From Podospora comata (Eukaryota; Ascomycota; Sordariomycetes; Sordariales; Podosporaceae): 64,000 bases of DNA. The DNA is taken from positions 3,286,001 through 3,350,000 of the forward strand of contig CP071498.1 in assembly GCA_017354895.1 (NCBI GenBank), written 5' to 3'. Of this stretch, positions 46,884-58,030 are shown piece after piece; the first letter of the stretch is position 1, and each line of letters begins with the position of its first letter. The notes under the pieces were generated by a model that ran no database searches, had not been told where the DNA came from, and saw only the letters and a list, made by a program, of their open reading frames with translations. Made by a program: the position numbers and the translations under genes.

Positions 46884-48464
46884 TTACAGCGACTGCCAGA
46901 ATGTCAAGACGGCATCAACAAAGCGGTGTATTGGTCGCTGCTTCCAGGCCGACTTTTTCCATCTTGCTACTGGCAGGAAAAACCACAGAAGGAGCATCAG
47001 CGCGTACAAGCCCAGCACAATCGGATGCAGCACCCATCTCCCAACAGGCCTGTTCAGGTTTCCGATGACAAAAGGTACGACCGCCCCACCGGTCATGCCA
47101 AACGCAGAAATGACGCCCATCGCGGCCGCCTTGGCTTCCTTATCCACCCTACCAAACGGTGGCCTCCGTATCTCATTCTCGTCGAGCATTTTTATCACAA
47201 CCCTCATCGCACAGGGATATCCGGGGCCGATGAAGAACCCAACGAATGCTACCGACAAACCGCTTGCAACAATGCCGCCCTTTAACAACCATATCAACAG
47301 CTGAAAGCCTGTGCAGAGCAGGATCAGAAAGTACACAAACACCTTGTTTCCCCCGGGCCAGAGCTCCCCCAGCGGTGTCAACACCACCCGTCCCAGCGTC
47401 ACGCCGCCCCAGAACCCGGTCATGGTGTACCCGTATGTGTCCATCTTTTCCTGCGAGGCGGGGTGGCGGTGGTGAAGATACTCAGTTATCCAACCTGCGT
47501 TTGAGACCTCGGCGGCCTGGTAGCAGAAGATGAACAAGGCGGCGAAAACAACGAGCTTGGTGTCGGCTGGGAGGTGGGATCTGAGCCATTCTCCTGGGTT
47601 CGGTCTCCTCGCTTCCGTCGCCACTGCCGCGGCATTCCCTTCCTCCATTGTGCCCGCCGCGGGAGGCGCAACAACCGGGTGCTCCCTAAACGCCCAAAAC
47701 AACAACATCGAGTTGATGAGACTCAGACACAGCGGAATGCTGTAAAACTGGCCGTAATCCAACCCCGTCTGCACAATCATTCTCGTGGCGATGAGCGGTC
47801 CGATTGTGGCGCCTAGGCCGTAGCAGGCGTGCGTTACCCCGAGGTAAAAGGTTGCTTTCCTCCGAAGTGAGCCGCAGTAGACGTTGCCGATGGCGAGGTT
47901 GAAGCTGTTTCCGAAACCGAGAGGGAGGAAGGTTATTACTATTGCGGGGAGGGGAGCTGAGCAGGAGAAGGGGAGGTAGGAGAGGAAGACTAGGATGTTG
48001 GCCGATAGGAGGGTGATGTCGTCGTGGTTGAGGAAGGGTTTGAGGGAGCGGAGGGGGGAGATGAGGGCTGCGCCGAGGATGAAGCCTACTGCTTGGGCGA
48101 CCCAGAGGAGGGAGATGAGTTTATCGTCGGGGAGGGAGTGGAAGTGCTTCATTGGTTCGATCAGGGGGCCGACGGAGGCGTCGGTTAGGCCTGCGGTTAG
48201 GGAGGCGAGGGAGAGGGCGGCTATGCGGTAGTGGTTTACGTCTGGGTTGATCAGTGGCGTTGGGTTGATGGGGGTGGTGGTGATGATGGGGGTTTGTTTC
48301 TCGAGGTCGTCGTTGTTGTTTTGGGAGGTGAGGTTGGCTGTGGAGGTTTGGGAAGCATCGGGGGCTGGCGCTGGGGTGATGTCGTCGAGGGCAGCAGGAG
48401 CCGGAGGGCCCGGCGGCTGCTGGCCGGTGTTGGCCATGGCTGCGGCTGTTGCGTTGTCGGCCAT
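46884..48464 (-). CDS. major facilitator superfamily transporter
   Basis: An intronless 526-residue protein from ATG 48464; the frame extends upstream only to a GTG. A disordered Pro/Ala/Thr-rich cytosolic N-terminus of about 75 residues precedes twelve hydrophobic segments. It has an MFS-like VGPLIEPM region, LGFGNSFNLAIGNVYCGSLRRKATFYLGVTHACYGLGA in helices 4-5, and a central loop with FREHPVVAPPA. FWGGVTLGRVVLTPLGE marks the start of the second half, and FVGFFIGPGYPCAMRV follows later. It resembles the fucose-permease/BSC6-like group of fungal MFS proteins. Substrate unknown. Likely plasma membrane or vacuole. Confidence 0.88.
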   Translation of the reverse strand: MADNATAAAMANTGQQPPGPPAPAALDDITPAPAPDASQTSTANLTSQNNNDDLEKQTPIITTTPINPTPLINPDVNHYRIAALSLASLTAGLTDASVGPLIEPMKHFHSLPDDKLISLLWVAQAVGFILGAALISPLRSLKPFLNHDDITLLSANILVFLSYLPFSCSAPLPAIVITFLPLGFGNSFNLAIGNVYCGSLRRKATFYLGVTHACYGLGATIGPLIATRMIVQTGLDYGQFYSIPLCLSLINSMLLFWAFREHPVVAPPAAGTMEEGNAAAVATEARRPNPGEWLRSHLPADTKLVVFAALFIFCYQAAEVSNAGWITEYLHHRHPASQEKMDTYGYTMTGFWGGVTLGRVVLTPLGELWPGGNKVFVYFLILLCTGFQLLIWLLKGGIVASGLSVAFVGFFIGPGYPCAMRVVIKMLDENEIRRPPFGRVDKEAKAAAMGVISAFGMTGGAVVPFVIGNLNRPVGRWVLHPIVLGLYALMLLLWFFLPVARWKKSAWKQRPIHRFVDAVLTFWQSL

Positions 48465-49598
48465 GATGTCAAACGTGCTACCTCTGCGCAGAGGTGATGG
48501 TGTTGAGGGCGAGCATGCGGTCAAGAGGCTTTTCTTTGAACGTGGCACAGATACGGACCGACTAACACATTAACTTTGATGAGGCTGAAGTTAACTCCCA
48601 ACGTCAACGGCCCGGATGGTATATTCAAGGTTGCATCGATGGATCCCATCCAGAAACGAGAAGCATTCTATCAATGGTAAGTGGGTAGGATTGAGGGATG
48701 CTGCCGGCTTTTGTACTCTGCTACGGATACCATCGTATCTGCCGTGTGGCCCACTCACACACGCATTCACTGGCAGCACTCCTCATCGCTTTGCAAACGA
48801 AGGACGAGAATTGGGGCGCGAGTATCGAGACAGTGGTCCAGGGTCGCACCGAAAGGGAAACTCCGCGCGTCAGGGAAAAAGCTACAAGCCTGCAATTGAC
48901 CCCCACCCACCCACTTTCTGTCAGTGGCTCGACGAACGACAGCGAACACAGTTGCGCCGCCCAATCGACGACAGGGAACACTTGCGGTGGAGCTCCATCC
49001 TGGACGTGGCATACGGGCCGAATGAAGCGGGCGTCGCTCCGCCCACTGGTGGAGAGTTGAAGGGAAAGGCCGAGATCTGCCAGACGCCCTGTCGCGGTGT
49101 TTAAGGTTTCACCAGGAGCCGCTCTGGAAGGCTGCGGGGCTTCCTATTCAGTTGAAGCTTGCGAATGCCAATGTTTTTGTGTCGTCAGGGTTGGGGTTGG
49201 CGGTAGCCGACAGGGACGGACCTGACCCCCATTTAACCCCTGTCTCACGGCTCACGGCATAGAACATCACTAATTCTTGCAACCACAGTCAACCAACAAA
49301 TCCTTCTTCAGCCCTATCAGACTTCAATGTTTGAGACACGGATTCAAAGTCTAGTTCATTTTGCCCCGTCGCTAACCTCAACTTGTGGACCAGTCCCAAA
49401 ACCTCCAGACTCTTTTAGCTCCGGTCAATAATGTGTCAAAGAGCTTGGCTGCGGGAGCCACATGGTAATTGCTCGTTCAAACTCCATGATGCGCCCAGAG
49501 AACAACTTTTGTCTATCCATATCACCCCAAGTCTTTCCCAATGTAAACAGTTATCTATCCATCACCACCACCACCACCACCACCAACTATCTCTCCCC
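48465..49598. other. intergenic region with a CAC repeat
   Basis: No gene supported. ORFs of 80-160 codons on both strands overlap and lack domains. A (CAC)7 microsatellite sits at 49563-49584, just past the end of the next minus-strand gene. Confidence 0.55.
49563..49584. repeat. (CAC)7 microsatellite
   Basis: Seven CAC units plus one base, 15 bp beyond the stop of the small minus-strand ORF, probably in its 3' UTR. Confidence 0.85.
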
Positions 49599-49973
49599 TC
49601 AAACAATAACAACCCTTAATTGTCGCCCAAAAACCCCAAAACTCTCCAACACCCCCTCCACATCGACCTCCAGCTCCTCGAGTTGCTCTTCCGTAACCCA
49701 GTTGTCATCACAGGCGATAACCGTGATGTCTCCCGACATGTCCGGTATAATCGCCGGCCGCAGTCCAAAATAGGAAAGTCCGCTTCGAAGGACTGCGGAC
49801 TTGATGGCTTCCGGGAGACGGCTGTGGACCCAGAGCCAGACGAAGCGGTGGGTTATTTGGAGGTTGTTGTCGGACTTGAAGTCGGCGAGGCGGCGGAGTT
49901 CCCTGTTGTGCGGGAAGCGGTGGTAGTCGAAGGGGGAGGGTTCGGAGGGGGAGGAGGGGCGGTAGTAGGACAT
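49599..49973 (-). CDS. small hypothetical protein
   Basis: A 124-residue ORF from ATG 49973, starting MSYYRPSSPSEPSPFDYHRF. The early Pro/Ser/Tyr-rich segment is followed by a compact-looking region (RFVWLWVHSRLPEAIKSAVL, LSYFGLRPAIIPDMSGDITV) and an acidic helix EEQLEELEVDVEGVLESFGV with a hydrophobic end. No signal peptide or membrane helix. The mixed composition and good ATG suggest a real single-exon gene, but I do not recognise the family. Confidence 0.5.
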   Translation of the reverse strand: MSYYRPSSPSEPSPFDYHRFPHNRELRRLADFKSDNNLQITHRFVWLWVHSRLPEAIKSAVLRSGLSYFGLRPAIIPDMSGDITVIACDDNWVTEEQLEELEVDVEGVLESFGVFGRQLRVVIV

Positions 49974-50449
49974 TGTGGTGGGTTTGATGATGATGTAGGT
50001 TCTCTGAGAGAGATGCTGGGGTGAGATCGAAAAAGTTATCTTGAGGGAGAGTGAGAGATCTTGCAGGAGGACAAGCTGGTGAGAGAGGGTAGGTAGGTAT
50101 GGCTGCAAAGAGCAAAAGAGGGAACTCTGACAAGTCGTCAGTCAAAGTGGGAGTCTGTACTTGTCATTTTGTTTGCTGGAAAGATGTATATCAACATTGT
50201 GTGGTGGTGTGAGGCTCGATGTTTGCTGCGCATGTAGCCGTTTGACAGCTGGTAAGGCAGCTTTCACGTCATGTAATCTGAACTTTTCAAACATGCTCGA
50301 GTCACCGGCATGGCATGTTTTTCCAGGTCACGACTGTTTCAAATTTCCTTTTGTTAAAATGAGTATCGGAACTCGTTGAGGCTCTTGGGAGCCGTCGTCA
50401 AACTACAGATAGGTAAAAGGCCCTCTCCCCTCTCAGCGTGACCACCCGC
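49974..50449. other. intergenic region
   Basis: Promoter side of the small hypothetical gene and 3' flank of the amine oxidase. Nothing further seen. Confidence 0.6.
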
Positions 50450-52399
50450 TCATTCGGCCACAACTCCCTCCTCTCCCTCCTGCTCCTCCTTCCCATCCCT
50501 CACAGTAATCACCAAATCAGTAGCACTAGCATAAGCCTGCTGCACACACCTCAACCCCGCCTCCATCGCCCCCTGAATCCACCCGTGCGTGTAACTAGCC
50601 TGCTCACCCGCAAAGAACACCCTCGGCTTCCCCAACCTCGAACTCTCCGGCCACTTCCAATCACTCTCGCACATCGCCTCCAGATACTGCTTCTTCTGCC
50701 CCGGTCCAAAATAGCAAAACGCACTCCCCCCCGCGAGCTCGTCGGACGGGAAAACCTGCGACGTCCCCGCCTCGAGCAGCTCGAGCGACTTGGCCTCGGG
50801 AAATATGGTATGGAGGTTTTCGGCAGCGATGCGGACTTGTCTCTCGGGGGACATGGCCCCGAGGATGGTGGCGTCCTGCTCAAAGGTGTAGGCTGCCATG
50901 ATGGCGCCGCGGCGGGAGTGCTTGAACTGGTCATTGTCTTTTGAGACGGGGAAGACGGTGTACCGGATGGGGAGGTCGGAGACTAGCCCGCCGTCGGTGC
51001 CGAGGTTGTGGTCGGTGAAGATTTGTTCCCACCAGCGGGTCTTGTACTGGAGTAAGACTTTGGTCACCTCGACGTAGCGGACGTCGCGGATGGCTTGCTC
51101 TTGGGCTGTGGCGAAGGGGCGGGATTTGGTGATGGCGCGGAGGGCGGTGTTGGGGATGGCGAGGATGAGGTAGTCTGACTCCACCGTGAGCTTCTTTGAG
51201 CCGGTTGTTTCGTATGTGATTTTGATCTGGGGCGCCGTGGGGATTTTGGGGTTGGGGGAGGGCTTGGGATCGGTGATGTGAGTGACGCGGGCACCGAAGA
51301 TGATGTTGTCGATGAGGGAGTTCTCGCCGCGATCAGGGGAGATGAACGCCTTGGGGACGAGATCCATCCCGCCTTGGAGCTGCTGCATGCCGACTTGCGC
51401 GCCTTGGGAGTTGCTGGACAGGAACGCGTCTTTGAAAGATTCGATGAAGCCGTTCTCGAAGACTACGTGGGCATTGCCTAGGTCGTATAGCTTGATGGCG
51501 TCGGGACTCCAGCCGGCCCTTTCCTGCAAGTACGATCGCAGAGTGTACTTGTCGTAGAGGTTGGTGATGGCCTGGTAAGCCGTCTTGATCTTGAAAGGCT
51601 CATCGCCTTCGGCGTTTTTGTAGGCCTTGCGAAAGTCTTCAACAACAGGTGCCACCGCCACTTCCCAGAGCTTGTCAATCGTATGGCCTCGCTCGCACTT
51701 CTTCAGCGATGGAAAGAGCTTGAGCAGCTCAGGCTCTTGACTCTTTAGTTTGGCGTTGAAGTCGTCGTAGGTCAACGTGGTCCCACCCCTGTACTCAGAC
51801 AAGTAGATGAACTTGTTCTGCATTTCGAAGTTGAACAGCTCACCAATCTTGAAGTTGTCAATGTAGGTTCGCAGGAGGAAGTGATTGCCAGGGATGCGCA
51901 TAGCACCTCCCTCCGCGTGCAGTCCAGGGGCAAAAATTGGGTCGCGGAACGTGACAACGCGTCCTCCCACACGAGAGGATGCCTCAAGGATCGTGACATC
52001 AAAGCCAGCCTTCTTCAGCTCATAGCCAGCACAGAGACCGGACACACCAGCACCGACGATCGTAACCTTGGTTCAGAGTTAGCATGTGGTGTCCATATCA
52101 ATGAGAAACAAGCTTACAGATGTGCCTTTGGGAACCTTTTCCTTCCCGGGACCGTCGCGAATAAGCTGCAGAAGGGACTGCCGAAGTTCCTCGCTCTCGT
52201 CAGGCAAGGGATCCTCTTCCGTGTACCCCTTGTTGAGCACATCGATGGCCTTGAGCCCGCTGATGCGATCAGAATAACGGCCCTTCTCTTCTGTCTCGCG
52301 GGTGTAGTGCAGCAAGAAGTTCAGCAGGGGAGCCGTGGACCAGGAGCCGGCATCTTTGCTGATGTGTTCGCTGATGTCATGGGGAGGTTGATCAGACAT
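50450..52399 (-). CDS. flavin amine oxidase (L-amino-acid-oxidase-like)
   Basis: Two exons, 52399-52118 and 52066-50450 (intron GTAAGC...CCAAG), totalling 1,899 nt and 632 residues. The first 94 residues are a helical cap-like segment without a signal peptide. The second exon opens with the FAD-binding motif VTIVGAGVSGLCAGYEL and ILEASSRVGGRV. GGAMRIPGNHFLLRTYIDNF, QQLQGGMDLVPKAF, DYLILAIPNTALRAI, YTFEQDATILG and a C-terminal RVFFAGEQASYTHGWIQGAME follow, the standard amino-oxidase signatures of fungal and snake LAAOs. Predicted reaction: L-amino acid to 2-oxo acid, ammonia and peroxide. Without a signal peptide and with no PTS1 (it ends Val-Ala-Glu), it is probably cytosolic. Confidence 0.92.
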
Positions 52400-53081
52400 T
52401 GTCGTGAAAGTCAAAGACTAAGTACTTGTAGAAGATAGAGTTTCGTGTAGAAGAAGCTTTCAAAGGTGTTTAGAAAGATGGATAATAGGGAAGTAAATCC
52501 TGGCCATCATGGTCTTCAAATACCTGTTCTTCGCATGGTGCACCATGCTCAAAACTCTGAGTACCTATGTGAAAGGCATGAACACCAGCTTCAACCCGTC
52601 AAGCCACAGTCGAAATATGGTTATTAACGAAGTCGACATCTGCGAGACGAACTGCAGGTGACTTGATGGTTCTGGTCTGTCGACGAACCAAGACGTTTGG
52701 ATGCTGTGGCTGCGTTGTATCGGGGTTTCAGCTTGACATTTGAGTCTCAAAGCAGCTGGTGGTGGTAATACTGTCCTGCACATCGAGAGCTGAATGGCTG
52801 CAGCAAAAGCGTCTAGACCGTCTGACTATGCAGCCCCCCTGCAACGTCACCGGGAATAGCCGTGATTCCTCAAGCTAAGTGGCCCAGTGGTAGTCAATCA
52901 AGAATCTAGACCACATGCATGGCAGGAAAAAAAGGATGAATTGAGGAAGACATAATTGCCGCTAGCACCTAGCTTGGTAGGAAACATAAAAGAACAAGCC
53001 ATCGCAACTGAACGGCATTATTAGGTACGCTAAGACTATCGCGTATGGCTGCTAGCGCGGAGGAAAAGGTCTCCCATGCTC
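52400..53081. other. intergenic region
   Basis: Promoter side of the amine oxidase and 3' flank of the kelch gene. No gene-like frame. Confidence 0.6.
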
Positions 53082-54998
53082 TTATCTTGCCGACTGTTCA
53101 CGCGGTTGCTGGCTCTCGCATTGCGTGTCACTACAAGGCAACTCAGTATGCCCATGAGCTGCACCCAACTCGCAATGATTGTGGTCGGTTGGAAGCTCAG
53201 CGGCGCTTGAGCAAGATGGCAGCTCTTGAGCGGGGCTTTCGACCATCTGTTTGTGTAAAGCTTTGTCCGAGTTGTCTCTGTCGGTGAGCTCAAGCGCGGT
53301 TGTTTTGGCTTTCTCTTTCCGGTGATGGCGATAGAAGAGAAAGGCGGCCGCAGCAAGTAATGTGCCACCACCTACACCACCCAAAACAGCACCTACCACA
53401 ATTTCAAGTGATGGTGAAGGCGACGTGCCGGTACTAGGATCGGAGGGAGTTGAGCTTTCTTGATCTGGCGGTATGGTAGTACTTTGGGGTTCCAAGAACA
53501 TCCGCTTTAATGTGTTGTCTGACCAGGCCACCGATTCCAGGCCACCTTCTGAATACCACGTTTTGACTACCGCCGGCGACTTGTACCCTTCAGCAGCTGC
53601 GTTATACTCAATGCTCCATCTCATTTCTGTCAAGTCGAACACACCAAGGCCGTTGGACCAGGGGTCCGGATCGCGCCAATACCTGTCCGGGCTACGCAAT
53701 GATTCGTCATAACCCCCTATTGTGATCATTTGTCGTTTCCCAGCCACCACACAGGTGTGATCGTCCCGCTTTGTTCCCGGCGTTTGTTCGACAGGTGCTT
53801 TGAAGAAAACAAATCCGGGAAGAGAAAGAACATACACTTCACCCACAGTTTTGGGCGTCTTGGCGGACGATCAGGAAATGCCTCCATATATGAAGCTTTA
53901 AGATCAGACCCTGTCAGCAATTGCAGAATTCGCAGCCATATCGAGAAAAAGCCAACTCACATCTCGTACGTCCCATTGTCCCCCTTCACACCAACCACGC
54001 AAATTTGGTACCTCGGCGTAGGTATTGCCCCCGTTGTCTGTTGAGAATACCATTTCTTATGAAGCGGATCATAGACGGTGATATTGGTAAATTCGACAGG
54101 CCTGTGGTCTGGGGACTCCAAATACGACAGCACAGGCGCTGTTATACCTCCCAAGAAAACCAACAAGCCGTCCGATTGTTCACCCCCACCCCCGAACGGT
54201 ACGTGGTGAGCACTGCCGCCCCAGAGTGTCCCAAAAGGCCCCATGCCAACCGACGAGGAGTTTGTAAGCTCTCCACTGGCCATCTTGAGCGAAGTAATTC
54301 CCGGAACAGCGAGAAATATGTTCTTATCACCATCTGAACTTTGCGGTGGGAGGATGCTCGTGTCGGTATTAGCTGTGCCATATCCTCCAAGCCAGTATCC
54401 CACATCTTTGCTTTGGGTCCATGCTCCACGTGATGTACGAACATGTTTGCCCAGAGAAACAGAAGAGATCTTTTCGTGTTTATTCCAAGAGCCACCGCCG
54501 TAACCATCCGCTGTGAATTTCCACAGCTCAGAAGGTGGTGGCTGAGTGCGGTACGATGTTATACCACCCCAGATGTAGAACGCCGTCCCGGAAGGATCAC
54601 GCCAGGCTGCTTGACAGTTGAGGGAAGGTACCGATGGAGGTTTGGGGATCTTATTGAAGGCCACTGTTTGGTTGTTCCAGGATATATTCAGGGGAAGTGA
54701 GAGGGTATGGTTGAGGGCGTGGGATGCGCGCTTGTCGGTCGAGTTCTTCCCGTAGTCGAGATGAGACACCTCTCCCCCGTCGATATAAAGATAGTCGCCC
54801 AGAACGATGGCTTCAAAGATAACACGTGCGTTAGTAGCCCCATCTCCTGGTTCTTTCGGTAGGTAGGTTTGCCTTACCCGCTGCATGATTACGTCTTAGG
54901 AAGTCACTGTTCGGCGGGACATCTTCTGCAAAAGTAAGATAGAAGAGGCGCAACCAAGCAGAGGCTAGAAGTAGTTTTCTCAGCGTCGTTCTTCCCAT
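53082..54998 (-). pseudogene. kelch-repeat membrane protein with an internal TGA
   Basis: Exons 54998-54878, 54810-53961 and 53895-53082 sum to 1,785 nt with consistent splice sites. Exon 1 encodes a signal peptide (TTLRKLLLASAWLRLFYLTF, then AEDVPP) and the typical LRRNHAA. Exon 2 continues AIVLGDYLYIDGGEVSHLDY with kelch blades marked by FYIWGGITS, GYWLGGYG and GLLVFLGGIT, and many Asn-X-Ser/Thr sites. Exon 3 gives FIYGGIS, then an in-frame TGA at 53871-53873, then TVGEVYVLSLPGFVFFKAPV. A stalk and a membrane span (LEIVVGAVLGGVGGGTLLAA, then AAFLFYRHH) follow, and a cytosolic tail. No alternative acceptor keeps frame and avoids the stop. It could be a recent null allele, a sequence error or stop read-through. 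Function of these cell-surface kelch proteins is unknown. Confidence 0.65.
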
Positions 54999-55292
54999 TC
55001 TTGGAAGATGAGATGATGTGTCATCAGGGAGGGTCTACCAGGGCTTTGTAGTGAGGAAAGAGGGGAAAGAGCCGAGATTTGAAAGAGAAGACGAGCTCGG
55101 GATATAAGCAGGATCCGTGCATTGTGCGGCGGGAACACAAATTTTCAAGTTTCGGGAAAGTTATTTCGGGGCGCATGGCCAAGCGTAGTACATCAAGTCC
55201 TTCCCGAGGCTGGTGCGTGCCTTCGGTATGTGATGGCAAAAGAAGGCACGTACCGTAAGTACAACATGCATGAAACTGTAAAGTCGATTGTT
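54999..55292. other. short intergenic region
   Basis: 5' region of the kelch gene and 3' flank of the next minus-strand gene. Nothing further seen. Confidence 0.6.
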
Positions 55293-57782
55293 TCACCTCG
55301 ACCTCGCCAAGCTTCTCGAACTCGCCCCCAACATCGTCAACCTCTTCACCGCAGTCCCGCCCCCGTTCCTCTCCAAGCTCGTAACATCCTCTTCAAACCC
55401 AAACCCAAACTTCAACTCCTTCCCTCCTTGCCCCTCAACCTCAACCATCCCATACCTCATTCTCATCCCCTTCACCCCCTCACTCACTCGTCCCCCATCG
55501 GCCCCACCCCACTCAACCCTCCTCAACCCCTCCCCCCTAGTCGCAGCAACAAAGCTACTAAACTTCACATTCCTCATCAACCCCCCATTCTCCCTCACAG
55601 ACAGCACCCCAATAACAACCCCCATCACCGCCAGCCCAATAGAAATACTATACACAATCCACAAATCCCTCACATGGTACGTGTACACATTCCCACCCCT
55701 CGACCTCTGACAAGGATACTTCAGCCCCTCCACATCCTCCCTCTGCACATCAGGGTCAATCCCGCTTTGCTCATCTGGCTTGGCAGCCCAAACCACACTG
55801 GTAAACTGCGGGTTGGAGAGCATGCTGAGGATGATGTTCTCAGAGTAGAACCTCTGCACTGTCTTCATTAGGTCCCCCACAGGGAAGTAATTATTCGCAA
55901 TGTCCAATACTTTTGTCTGAATAACATTCGTGTTGGCCATTGGGACTCCGTTGGCGTTTTTCTGGTTGGCTGCTACTGTCCCGTTGAGGAAGGAGCGGGC
56001 GATGAGGGAGAGGGAGTAGTACGCTGCGGTGCGGCGGTACAAACTCTTGTTCTGGGGGAATACGTAGTTTGACTGCGGTGTGGCGGCGACGTTGTCTGCC
56101 GTGCCATCTTCTGACTCGATGTCAGGGAGGTAGGTCGTGTTGATGACGGGACGGAGGTACTCCACGTCGAGGACGTTGGTGGAGTGGAGGTTTTCGGTGT
56201 AGTTGAACTGGACGATGTAGGATGATTCGTAGTTCTCACAGGCGAAGAGTTTGGGGGTGAAGGCTTGTTCCCAACCGGGAGAGGATGACTTTTCAGGGAG
56301 AGGTTCCCCCGGGTTTGTGCGGGTGGAATATCCTATCCACACGATAGGATCGGTGCGAAAGGCCCCGAGGTTCTTTGGATAGGGGCGGTCGGTCTTGGGA
56401 ATTCCGCCTGGTTCGACGTCTTCCATTTGCATGTTGAAGTAATCGCCGCCTGTGGTGAAGGCGTAGTAGCTATAGATGCCTTTGGGGAGGAGCAGATCGG
56501 TGCTGAACGGTGGAGCGATGCTGCCGGATTGTTGCATCAGATTCGATGCCTTGGAGCCGACACCGCTCGCGAGCTCGGTACACTTGTAGGCAGGGGCGGT
56601 GAACTTGATCTCAAAAGTGCAGTTCCAGCCGCTGCCACAAGTCTCCGCCTGCGCGTTCTTCCGCATCACTGTCTCTCCCATAAAGGCACCAATGGTAAGT
56701 GTCTGAGCCAACGCCAGGCCTGGTGCGGTGTAATAGTCGAACCACTCATCGCTGTCGTCGTCATCGGTGGCCTTTTTCGTTGTGTTCCAGATGGAGGCCG
56801 GAACCTCGAAATATTTGCCTATCTTGGTTGGATCTCTCCATTCGTCTATTTCTTCAAAGCTGAAGTTGAGCGTCCTGACCCCGGCGCACCTATCCTCAGT
56901 AACAATCCGGCTGAGCTCAACCTGAAGAGTGTTAGCAGTCAGAATGACGACGATCGGTGCAATCCTACATCTGTTAGTCTCCAGTACTGCATGTAAGTTC
57001 GAAAGAAGAGCCACGCACCAAACAAAAAGAGCCAACAGAGCCGCTATCTTAGCCCCTTTGAGCACCTCCCAAGCCCCAAAAGAAGCCAAGCTCTCAGTCA
57101 TGGAAAACAACGAATCCAACGCCCCAACAGTCATCACCCTCTTCCGCGCCGTTACCCACACCCGCTGATGAGAAGCCTCAATAACCGCAGCACCAAGCCC
57201 CGCCTTTGCCCCAAACGCCAACAATGTTCCATACCGCTGCATCACAAGCTGATCCGTTGCGGGCTTGCCATTGAGCGTGCTGTAAAACACATGATGTCCA
57301 GCTGCACAAGCAACACCAAAGATGAGGCAGATGTACATCGCCCACTTGGACCGTCTTATCCGACCGAAGAATGACGGCCCGGAAGGCCCGGGATGACCAC
57401 GATCAGGCGGAAAAGACCCGTCATGATGTTGAGTTGCTGGTGTTGGACTGATGACTGACTTGAGGAAACCCTGCTTGGCTGGTTCTTGTACTTCGTCGAG
57501 CATGTGGTACCCTCCGCTGCGATACGGCCTGGATAAAGGGTTGTGGTCGCTGAATGGATCTTCTCTGGCGGGCCGCTGGGTGCCCAAATCCCCCATTTCT
57601 ACCCCATCCCTCCCATGTCCCCAAGGGGCGGTTTGTGAATGCTGTGGAACATTTCGTTGATGTTGTGAGAGGGACTCCCACTCAAGTGGGGTAGCAGCTG
57701 GGAGGTTGGAGATCGATCCGGACTCGTTTAAATGATCCCAGCTCAGCCCTCGATAGTCATATTCAGGTCGCTGAGCGGCCAT
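55293..57782 (-). CDS. large fungal multi-span membrane protein, function unknown
   Basis: Exons 57782-57019 and 56964-55293, totalling 2,436 nt and 811 residues. The 54-nt intron (GTGCGT...CTAAC...TAG) is a multiple of three and stop-free, so retention would add 18 residues. The cytosolic N-terminus is about 135 residues. Membrane segments follow: WAMYICLIFGVACAAGHHVF, LLAFGAKAGLGAAVIEASH, and ALLALFVW joined to IAPIVVILTANTLQVEL. A large extracytosolic domain of about 400 residues with several Cys and N-glycosylation sites comes next. A final span LWIVYSISIGLAVMGVVIGV and a Gly-rich tail close it. The layout matches a widespread uncharacterised Sordariomycete family. No enzyme motif is visible. 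Confidence 0.8.
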   Translation of the reverse strand: MAAQRPEYDYRGLSWDHLNESGSISNLPAATPLEWESLSQHQRNVPQHSQTAPWGHGRDGVEMGDLGTQRPAREDPFSDHNPLSRPYRSGGYHMLDEVQEPAKQGFLKSVISPTPATQHHDGSFPPDRGHPGPSGPSFFGRIRRSKWAMYICLIFGVACAAGHHVFYSTLNGKPATDQLVMQRYGTLLAFGAKAGLGAAVIEASHQRVWVTARKRVMTVGALDSLFSMTESLASFGAWEVLKGAKIAALLALFVWCVALLSNLHAVLETNRCRIAPIVVILTANTLQVELSRIVTEDRCAGVRTLNFSFEEIDEWRDPTKIGKYFEVPASIWNTTKKATDDDDSDEWFDYYTAPGLALAQTLTIGAFMGETVMRKNAQAETCGSGWNCTFEIKFTAPAYKCTELASGVGSKASNLMQQSGSIAPPFSTDLLLPKGIYSYYAFTTGGDYFNMQMEDVEPGGIPKTDRPYPKNLGAFRTDPIVWIGYSTRTNPGEPLPEKSSSPGWEQAFTPKLFACENYESSYIVQFNYTENLHSTNVLDVEYLRPVINTTYLPDIESEDGTADNVAATPQSNYVFPQNKSLYRRTAAYYSLSLIARSFLNGTVAANQKNANGVPMANTNVIQTKVLDIANNYFPVGDLMKTVQRFYSENIILSMLSNPQFTSVVWAAKPDEQSGIDPDVQREDVEGLKYPCQRSRGGNVYTYHVRDLWIVYSISIGLAVMGVVIGVLSVRENGGLMRNVKFSSFVAATRGEGLRRVEWGGADGGRVSEGVKGMRMRYGMVEVEGQGGKELKFGFGFEEDVTSLERNGGGTAVKRLTMLGASSRSLARSR

Positions 57783-58030
57783 TCAAAAGTCAAAAAATAT
57801 GCGATGCGGGCCGGGTTGCTCAATACAGATTAGAAATGTCCGAGTGCTGGCGTGGATAGATTGGCGGAAGGGGGACGATATTGGGAATGTGAGGTACGGT
57901 AGGTGAACGAAGGGCTGCCTTGATTCGGGGATCTGAGCTAGGAGGATCGGTGTAACATCAGCCACTCCAATGCTGGTGCTGTCATTGGCCAGACCCAGGT
58001 TGACAAACACCAACAACTTGACCCAACTGA
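57783..58030. other. decayed downstream part of a HET locus
   Basis: Minus-strand frame continues from the HET fragment without family motifs. Probably the eroded remainder of that gene plus the promoter of the membrane-protein gene. Confidence 0.35.
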
